Shown here: positions 14,085 to 19,880 of the stretch, one piece after another
Position numbering within the stretch: the first letter of the stretch is position 1
Layout: each line of letters opens with the position of its first letter
NCBI GenBank assembly: GCA_041650035.1
Contig: JBAZLY010000020.1
Span: 1 to 19,880 of the forward strand
Direction of reading: 5' to 3'
From: JAQUQI01 sp041650035
GTDB lineage: Bacteria > Omnitrophota > Gorgyraeia > JABMRG01
Length of the DNA stretch: 19,880 bases
Translations under genes and position numbers: made by a program
The notes under the pieces: generated by a model
The model's database searches: none
The model's input: the letters and a program-made list of their open reading frames with translations, nothing else
What the model was told of the DNA's origin: nothing

Positions 14085-16229
14085 ATGATAGAGCACACAA
14101 GAAGAATCAGAACGTCCATTAACCCGGACATCGCATACGATGTTTTGAAAAACGTTTCACATTTTTCCCAGTTTATATCAGGCGTTGATAGCGTTGAAGT
14201 GAAAAAAAACAATGAACATAATGCCCGAAATGTATGGTTTATTAATATGCAAGGCAATAAAGTTCAATGGGAAGAAGAAGAGCGGGTCGATGATAAAAAC
14301 AGAAAAATATCCTTCAAAAGGATAAAAGGCGATTTCGATATTTTAGAGGGTTATAAAAGTGTCCGAAGTATAAAAGACGGATCAGAGATAGTGGTGTCTT
14401 TGAAGCTCGACTGGTCGTCCAACAAACTGCTTGATAGAGGTTTTATTTCCAGAAAATCATCCCTTGCCTTGCGCTGGATGCTGCGCGCGATTAGAGAACA
14501 ATTAGGCGCTGGTTCTATTGTGTTATACGATCATTATGATAATAAGTCGGGTTTTACGATAACAAGTGAACTGGTTAGGTATAATAATAGGTTGGAAAAA
14601 CAAATAGTTGCCTTTGTCGATCGTTTAAAAACAAATGATAGGTGCTCTGATTTCATTATTATTCCACCTGGATATGGCGAGACCAAAAGAGACGCCATAA
14701 CCCTTTCGTATTATTTAGTGTGCAACGGTTTTAATGTGTTAAGGTATGATGCCAGTGACCATGTTGGAGAGAGCGAAGGGGATATTTTTTACACTACCTT
14801 GCCTAAAATGAAGGACGATATATTATCGTCACTCGACTATCTGCAAAAAAGATTTGGATGCGATAAGGCCGGTATTGTGGCAACCAGCCTTGCCAAAAGA
14901 GTTGCTCTTAAAGCGGCTTCGGAGGATACAAGAATATCATTTCTTCTTGGGTTAGTCGGAATTGTTAATCTTCGTTCTACGCTGGAGGCCGTGTATAATC
15001 AGGATTTAATAGGTATTGTGGAATCCTATAAAGATAAGAGTTTTGATGTGGCAGAGGTGCTTGGTTATGAGGTAAGCAGGGAATTTCCAAGGACTGCTAT
15101 TGAAGGAAAGTATCATGACTTGCAATCTACGCGGGACGATATTAAAAGATTAAAAATACCTTTTGTTTTTATCGTCGCGGAAAAGGATACATGGGTCCGG
15201 TTAGAAGACGTTAAATTGGTATTTGAAAGTTCGGCTAACACAAAAAAAGAATTATACATAATGAAAGATACTTTGCATCTTATATATGAGAATCCAAAAT
15301 CCGTTAGATCTGTATTAAAACAGGTAGTGGTGAGCTGCGGAAGATATATGCTTGATAAACAGATTGGCGATCCTGATATTGTTGAACCAGGTTTACGTCA
15401 AATTGCCCAGCAGAATAAGATTGAAAAAATGCGTTTACGCCGTTTAACTAAAATTTCAAAGGAAAGTGAAAAAGAGTTCTGGAAATCGTATTTAAACAAA
15501 TATATTGTTATTACAAAGTCGAAAGATTTTAGGGATTTTTTAAGTCTTATTGAACTTCTTCTTGGCGCCGCAAATGATAATGAAATTATTCTTGATGCCG
15601 GTTGCGGTAATGGGCACTTTGGCGCCTGGTTATTATGGACTGCATTGGCAAGGCATAAGGAACTTGGCAATAAAGCCGGAATAATCAAACGAAGAAGGTA
15701 TGTTGGCATTGATTTCGTTGAAGATGTTTTGGCTGAGGCCAGAACCCGTCATATAGATATCCAGGGCAGTGTCGTTAATGAGTTAAAACTAAAAAGGCCG
15801 TTTATGGAATTTGAATATCAGTGTTTGGATATGGAGCAAAGATTGCCGTTTCCCGATAATCATTTTGACAAAATATGCTGTAATCTTGTTTTATCATATT
15901 TAAAGAATTCATTTTTTGCTTTAAGTGAATTAGTTAGAGTTTTAAAAACGTCTGGCAGGATAGTCGTCACTTCGCTGAAACCCTATCCCGATTTGTCCCA
16001 TATATATAAAAGTTTTGTCACTGAAGCTAGCAATGAAACCGAGGTAAAAGAGGCCCGTATTCTGCTTAGCGGAGCTGGTAAAATAAAGCAGAGAGAAAGT
16101 GAAGGACACTATGTTTTCTTTTCCGAAAGCCGGCTCAAAAGCATGTTTTCGCGGCTTAAAGTCGTTGACGTTAAGACCTATATGACGTTTGCTAATCAGG
16201 CGCTTATAATAACTGCGGAGAAACAGTAA
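14085..16229 (+). CDS. Three-domain fusion: SRPBCC - LuxD-type acyl thioesterase - SAM methyltransferase
   Basis: 714 residues from the ATG at 14085. Upstream codons open in the same frame overlap the preceding fragment and look like noise. Residues about 1-140 are SRPBCC/START-like (polyketide-cyclase or Coq10 type lipid-binding fold: TRRIRTSINPDIAYDVLKNV). Residues about 150-445 match LuxD, which releases myristate from acyl-ACP: RYDASDHVGESEG (220-232), the nucleophile Ser268 in IVATSLAKRVA, VGIVNLRSTLEA (291-302), Asp368 in AEKDTWV and His398 in DTLHLIYEN, aligning with the Ser-Asp-His triad of Vibrio LuxD. Residues about 460-714 are a class I methyltransferase: ILDAGCGNGHFG (502-513), GIDF (541-544), LPFPDNHFDKICCNLVLSYL (587-606). 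The stop is directly followed by the kinase ATG, so the two are surely coupled. Substrate is inferred: a fatty acyl chain. Confidence 0.85.
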   Translation: MIEHTRRIRTSINPDIAYDVLKNVSHFSQFISGVDSVEVKKNNEHNARNVWFINMQGNKVQWEEEERVDDKNRKISFKRIKGDFDILEGYKSVRSIKDGSEIVVSLKLDWSSNKLLDRGFISRKSSLALRWMLRAIREQLGAGSIVLYDHYDNKSGFTITSELVRYNNRLEKQIVAFVDRLKTNDRCSDFIIIPPGYGETKRDAITLSYYLVCNGFNVLRYDASDHVGESEGDIFYTTLPKMKDDILSSLDYLQKRFGCDKAGIVATSLAKRVALKAASEDTRISFLLGLVGIVNLRSTLEAVYNQDLIGIVESYKDKSFDVAEVLGYEVSREFPRTAIEGKYHDLQSTRDDIKRLKIPFVFIVAEKDTWVRLEDVKLVFESSANTKKELYIMKDTLHLIYENPKSVRSVLKQVVVSCGRYMLDKQIGDPDIVEPGLRQIAQQNKIEKMRLRRLTKISKESEKEFWKSYLNKYIVITKSKDFRDFLSLIELLLGAANDNEIILDAGCGNGHFGAWLLWTALARHKELGNKAGIIKRRRYVGIDFVEDVLAEARTRHIDIQGSVVNELKLKRPFMEFEYQCLDMEQRLPFPDNHFDKICCNLVLSYLKNSFFALSELVRVLKTSGRIVVTSLKPYPDLSHIYKSFVTEASNETEVKEARILLSGAGKIKQRESEGHYVFFSESRLKSMFSRLKVVDVKTYMTFANQALIITAEKQ

Positions 16230-18311
16230 ATGAGTATTTATGTGTTTTCGGCCGCTCTAACATTTTTAACTAGTCTTTTGTTAGGTTTTTTTGTTTTTAT
16301 AAAAAACCCAAAAAGTCTTATAAATAGAACATGGTTCTTATTAAGCGGGAGCATTGCTTTTTGGAGTTTTTTTCTTGCTTTTATGTTTGCGTCTAAAAAC
16401 GCAGAAAGTGGCCTGTTTTACAGCAAAATGCTGCAAATCGGGGCCATTATAATACCGGCCTCTTGTTTACACTTCATTGTTTCCTTGTTACACGTAAACA
16501 GACAAGAGCGTTTCGCTGTTGTTGCAAGTTACCTATTTTGTTTATTGTTACTGGTAATGAACGTGACGCCATATTTTATCAAAGAAGCTTTATACACGGA
16601 TATGGTTGACTGTTTTTATCCGCGCGCCTCATATCTTTACATTTTTTTTATTCTATTTTTCTTTCTTGCCCCGGGTTATGGTACTTATCTTTTGATTAAA
16701 GAATACAAATCAGAATCAAATTTCAGAAAAAACCAGTTGGGCTATTGCATAGGCGCTTCATTCATAGGTTTTCTTGGGGGTTCTACAACATTCCCACTTT
16801 GGTACGACATTCATTTTTCTCCTATAGGCGTGAACCTTGTTTGGCTGTATGTTGTTATTATTACTATTGCTATTGTCAGGTATCAGCTTCTTGATATCGA
16901 AGTTATCGTAAAGAAGACCCTTGTGTTCGCCGGGCTATTCGGTTTTGTATTTGGGGTTATTGTGTTTGTCGCGATACTCACACAGGAATTTATCGCAATG
17001 TTTTTGCCCCATTCCAAGTTTTTGTCTTTGGCAATCAGCGCCGTTATCATAGTGTTACTGCACCAGCCCATCTATAACCTGTTGATCAATCTGACTAATA
17101 AGCATCTATTTCAAAAAAAATATGACGCGCGAAAGGTGTTCCACGATTTTTCCAATGAGGCGTTGACCATATTGAATCTGGACAGGTTATGCAGGATCAC
17201 TATTGAGACATTGGTCAAGAATCTGTATTTGAAGAATTGCGTGATTTTCTTATTGAGCAGGGATGAGACCTTTTATGAGGTTTATGATTCATTCGGGGTT
17301 AATAAGCAGGAGGTTGTTCTAAAGAGGGATAGCCGATTGATTAGCTATTTCAAGCTCGCGCAGGCACCCGTACTTTATAATAGTTATACACGCGATCTGC
17401 AGGCCTGCGATGAGATAAAAAAAGAGATGCAGGCGATGCAATCCCAGCTTTGTGTGCCGCTTACCATACACAATGATATCGTAGGTGTCTTAAGTCTTGG
17501 GCCCAAGAAATCCGATCAGCCGTATATGTTTGACGACATTGATATATTGTCTACGCTGGCCAAGGCCTTGTCTATTGCCATAAGCAATGCCAGGCTTTTC
17601 GCCCAGGCCGCTCAATATGAAAAGCTTGCCACTATCGGTACACTTGCCTCCGGCATTAATCATGAGGTATGTAATCCGTTGAATAATATGAGTATGCGGA
17701 TGCAGATATTTATGGCCAATCTGGAAAGAGGGGCGTATAAAGATAAGACGCAGGATGAAATACTTGCCGAGGTCAAAGACGTGTTAAGCAGTTCAATAAC
17801 CCAAATACATAAGGTGGCCGGTATTACGGGCAAATTGTCCAGTTTTGCCAAACCTACGAAAACGGTTTTGTCTAAAAAGGTGAATGTTAGTCAAAGTGTT
17901 GATGCCGCCCTTGATGTTCTCGGACATAAACTGATGATCGACAGGATAAAGGCCGTAAAAAACATACCAAGCGGCCTGGTGGATATTCTTGCCGATGAAG
18001 ACCAGATGCATCAGATATTTTTTAATCTTATACGTAATGCCGCGCAGGCGATAAAAGAAGAAGGTGAAATTACGATAAGCGCGAGGGAGGATTCGGGCAA
18101 GGTCAAGATAGAGGTTGCGGATACCGGTTGCGGTATACCCGAAGACAAGATCGAAAAGATTTTTGAGCCTTTTTATACCACAAAAGCCGATGGCAGTGGT
18201 TATGGGCTTTCTATTGTCAGGGAGGTTGTATGGAGAAATAAAGGAGAGATAAAGGTAGAAAGCAAGATCGGGAAAGGGAGCACATTTTATCTGGAGTTTC
18301 CAAAGGCGTGA
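16230..18311 (+). CDS. Polytopic sensor histidine kinase (7TM-type, GAF, HisKA, HATPase)
   Basis: 693 residues. About nine hydrophobic segments fill 1-290; the first seven (about 4-26, 36-54, 66-88, 97-117, 133-156, 169-190, 200-217) resemble the N-terminal 7TM sensor region of histidine kinases, suited to a ligand in or near the membrane. A GAF domain follows (about 305-460, with LCVPLTIHNDIVGVLSLG). The dimerisation helix holds phospho-His478 in ASGINHEVCNPLNN, and the ATPase has the N box NLIRNAAQAI (Asn603), DTGCGIP (631-637) and a G-rich lid GSGYGLSIV (655-663). It should autophosphorylate and feed the two regulators encoded on either side. ATG abuts the stop of the fusion gene, with GGAG about ten bases upstream. 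Ligand unknown; the neighbouring synthetic enzyme is the natural candidate source. Confidence 0.93.
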   Translation: MSIYVFSAALTFLTSLLLGFFVFIKNPKSLINRTWFLLSGSIAFWSFFLAFMFASKNAESGLFYSKMLQIGAIIIPASCLHFIVSLLHVNRQERFAVVASYLFCLLLLVMNVTPYFIKEALYTDMVDCFYPRASYLYIFFILFFFLAPGYGTYLLIKEYKSESNFRKNQLGYCIGASFIGFLGGSTTFPLWYDIHFSPIGVNLVWLYVVIITIAIVRYQLLDIEVIVKKTLVFAGLFGFVFGVIVFVAILTQEFIAMFLPHSKFLSLAISAVIIVLLHQPIYNLLINLTNKHLFQKKYDARKVFHDFSNEALTILNLDRLCRITIETLVKNLYLKNCVIFLLSRDETFYEVYDSFGVNKQEVVLKRDSRLISYFKLAQAPVLYNSYTRDLQACDEIKKEMQAMQSQLCVPLTIHNDIVGVLSLGPKKSDQPYMFDDIDILSTLAKALSIAISNARLFAQAAQYEKLATIGTLASGINHEVCNPLNNMSMRMQIFMANLERGAYKDKTQDEILAEVKDVLSSSITQIHKVAGITGKLSSFAKPTKTVLSKKVNVSQSVDAALDVLGHKLMIDRIKAVKNIPSGLVDILADEDQMHQIFFNLIRNAAQAIKEEGEITISAREDSGKVKIEVADTGCGIPEDKIEKIFEPFYTTKADGSGYGLSIVREVVWRNKGEIKVESKIGKGSTFYLEFPKA

Positions 18312-18319
18312 GGTATAAC

Positions 18320-18706
18320 ATGGGAGCGTTAAAGGTCTTAATAGTTGATGACGAAAGGGAATTTTCCGATTCTATCTCCGGATATTTAAGGGCATTGAAT
18401 TACGCGGTATTTAACACCTATACGGGGGAGCAGGCGCTCGAGATATTGGGGCGCGAGAGGCCAAATATCTTATTATGCGATCTAAAGCTTAGCGGCATCG
18501 GAAAGATGGATGGAGATGATGTCCTGGAGCGGCTTAAGTCGATAAGCCCGGTGACCATACCCGTGATAATAACGGCTTATCGTGACGAGTCGAGTCAAAA
18601 GAGGTTGGCAAGCAAGGGCGCGCTAAGGATACTGTTCAAGCCGATCAAGCTTGAAGATATTGATAAACTATTGCGGGAAGTGGAAGAGAACCTTGATAAG
18701 CGATGA
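18320..18706 (+). CDS. Single-domain response regulator
   Basis: 128 residues: a receiver domain and nothing else. Acidic pair in LIVDDERE (7-14), phospho-acceptor Asp54 in ILLCDLKLSG, Thr in IITAYRD and Lys in LFKPIK. A Gly-rich insertion (SGIGKMDGDD) follows the acceptor loop. No output domain, so it probably acts as a phosphorelay carrier or by binding a partner. The ATG at 18320 has TGAGGT five bases upstream; a GTG at 18308 overlapping the kinase stop (GTGA) would add four residues and cannot be excluded. Last gene of the operon; an AT-rich, gene-free 200 bp follows. Confidence 0.92.
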   Translation: MGALKVLIVDDEREFSDSISGYLRALNYAVFNTYTGEQALEILGRERPNILLCDLKLSGIGKMDGDDVLERLKSISPVTIPVIITAYRDESSQKRLASKGALRILFKPIKLEDIDKLLREVEENLDKR

Positions 18707-18855
18707 TTTTTTATATAATACCCTTTGGCCAACCGCGGCATTATTACCTGTGAAGTGCTATTTTGATGATACGGATTCGTGCGATAAGGCCTATAATTAA
18801 TATCATAGATCAAGGGGTGCTTTGGCCTGCCGGACGTGACGAAAGTATAAATTGT

Positions 18856-18884
18856 TTGCCAAGGGAACGCGGTAATTGTATAAT
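18856..18884 (+). promoter_or_regulatory. Sigma-70-type promoter of the CDF transporter gene
   Basis: TTGCCA (18856-18861), a 17-bp spacer, then a perfect TATAAT (18879-18884), giving a predicted start near 18891 and a leader of only about 20 bases. The following gene lacks a clear ribosome-binding site, so it may be read from a very short leader. Confidence 0.65.
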
Positions 18885-18909
18885 CCTTTGTATATAATTC
18901 CAATAAGAT

Positions 18910-19869
18910 ATGAATAAAAAAAAGCAATATATGATGCAGGCCGCGAAAATAAGCCTTTGGTTTAATATCGCGCTTTTTACTTTTAAGCTTGCCGCGCTTA
19001 TTATCGTGCATTCGTTGGCTGTTACCACGGACTTTGCCATAACAGTCGTAGGCCTGACGGTTTCAATAATACTCTATAATTCCCTGAAGCTTTCTGTCAG
19101 GCCGGCTGATCTCTTGCATAATTACGGTTACGGCAAGGTTGAGCATGTATGCGAGGCCATGGAGGGGGTTGCGCTAATCGGTATCGCGGCTATCATGTCT
19201 TTCCAGGCGTTTGCCGCGTTTTTTAGGCCGAATTCCGTCGCGTTTCCCTGGATAGGTTTTGCCTCAAGCGCGCTTAGCCTGATATTAAATTTTGCCGGGG
19301 CATCACTGCTATATCAATTGGCCGGGAAAAGTTCCTCGCCTGCCGTAAAGGCGGAAGGTATCCATTATACCCTGGAGGGTTTTATATCTTTGGCAATAGC
19401 CGGCGCTTTTCTTTTAACGATAGTATTGAAGAATTTTTCATTTTTTGGCATAGTTGAATACATAGATCCCGCTGTTACCATACTTGTGAGTATCGCTATA
19501 TTATTACCCTCCGGTAAATTGGCAAGGCAGGCATTCGTGAATCTGCTTGACGCCTCAATCGAAGAACCCAGCAAGCTGGAGACGGTAGTAAGGCTTGCCC
19601 GTCACTTGGATTATTATTGTAATTTCAAGGATCTAAAGACAAGGACGGCCGGGCATAAAAAGTTTATCGAACTGAAGATAATAATGCCCAGGGATATGGA
19701 ATTTTCCCGCGCGCATGAGGTAGTGTCACGGATTGAAAAGGACATAGCGGCAGGGGTCCCCGACAGCGAGGTGACTGTGGTCGTGGTGCCCTGTTCAAAG
19801 GATTGCGGCCTGATCCAAGACAATAAACCTTGTCCGTATCTTTACCCGGAAAAGCCAACAGCGCTATAA
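18910..19869 (+). CDS. Cation diffusion facilitator (CDF) family transporter with altered metal site
   Basis: 319 residues. Six hydrophobic helices (about 13-34, 39-58, 80-102, 111-131, 150-170, 179-195) and a C-terminal cytoplasmic domain with DLKTRTAGHKKFIELKI (about 239-255) and RAHEVVSRIEKDI (about 264-276), as in YiiP/FieF-type exporters of Zn2+, Fe2+ and related ions. RPADLLHNYGYGKVEHV between helices 2 and 3 is the family's usual sequence. The transport site is unusual: lined up on that motif, the two helix-2 ligands (Asp45 and Asp49 of YiiP) become Ile and Gly, and in helix 5 the usual HxxxD reads HYTLE, with His kept and Asp replaced by Glu. The C-terminal end is Cys-rich (CSKDCG, KPCPYL). 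The fold is clear; the ion is not. Confidence 0.9.
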   Translation: MNKKKQYMMQAAKISLWFNIALFTFKLAALIIVHSLAVTTDFAITVVGLTVSIILYNSLKLSVRPADLLHNYGYGKVEHVCEAMEGVALIGIAAIMSFQAFAAFFRPNSVAFPWIGFASSALSLILNFAGASLLYQLAGKSSSPAVKAEGIHYTLEGFISLAIAGAFLLTIVLKNFSFFGIVEYIDPAVTILVSIAILLPSGKLARQAFVNLLDASIEEPSKLETVVRLARHLDYYCNFKDLKTRTAGHKKFIELKIIMPRDMEFSRAHEVVSRIEKDIAAGVPDSEVTVVVVPCSKDCGLIQDNKPCPYLYPEKPTAL

Positions 19870-19880
19870 TCGCAATGCGG

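Noticed and set aside
1..19880. CRISPR arrays, rRNA genes, complete insertion sequences or prophage genes.
   Set aside because: No regularly spaced short repeats, no transposase, integrase or phage structural genes, and no rRNA sequence seen on either strand.

Overview
This 19.9 kb window comes from a bacterial chromosome of moderate GC (by eye near 40%). Every intact gene I can assign is on the plus strand. An AsmA-type envelope protein points to a two-membrane cell. The mix of GTG/TTG-capable starts, many membrane proteins and receiver/kinase pairs would suit an uncultivated PVC-side lineage such as Omnitrophota, but there is no rRNA or other marker here, so that is only a guess.

Left part (1-4346): the 3' end of a TrkH/KtrB potassium channel gene, then an accessory stretch. 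Two 426-bp direct repeats (1272-1697 and 3494-3919, about 95% identical by hand count) each carry, on the minus strand, a helix-turn-helix protein that resembles the C-terminal tail of a serine recombinase. Both have the same in-frame stop followed by a still-readable C-terminal extension. Between the repeats lie an Rnk/GreA-type RNA polymerase-binding protein and a YitT-family membrane protein. To the right is a gene-free stretch rich in inverted repeats.

Middle (4347-12783): a series of mostly membrane or envelope genes: an MFS transporter, a MATE exporter, a YihY/BrkB protein with a helical, possibly winged-helix tail, a 55-residue Pmp3/YqaE protein, a small GIY-YIG protein, an 874-residue AsmA-like protein with a threefold internal repeat, and an unrecognised four-helix membrane protein. 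A strong 16-bp hairpin (9479-9534) lies upstream of the AsmA-like gene.

Right part (13009-18706) is the most interesting. It is a tight operon of a response regulator with a second, degenerate receiver; a 51-codon leftover that looks like the N-terminus of an aldehyde-dehydrogenase-type enzyme; a 714-residue fusion of an SRPBCC domain, a LuxD-type acyl-ACP thioesterase with complete Ser-Asp-His triad, and a SAM methyltransferase; a polytopic GAF histidine kinase; and a single-domain response regulator. A thioesterase that frees a fatty acid, joined to a methyltransferase and encoded with a membrane sensor kinase and regulators, fits the logic of a fatty-acid methyl ester quorum-sensing system such as Ralstonia PhcBSR, in a different architecture. 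This is inference, not shown by sequence alone. A CDF-family transporter that has lost most of its usual metal ligands, behind its own consensus promoter, closes the window.
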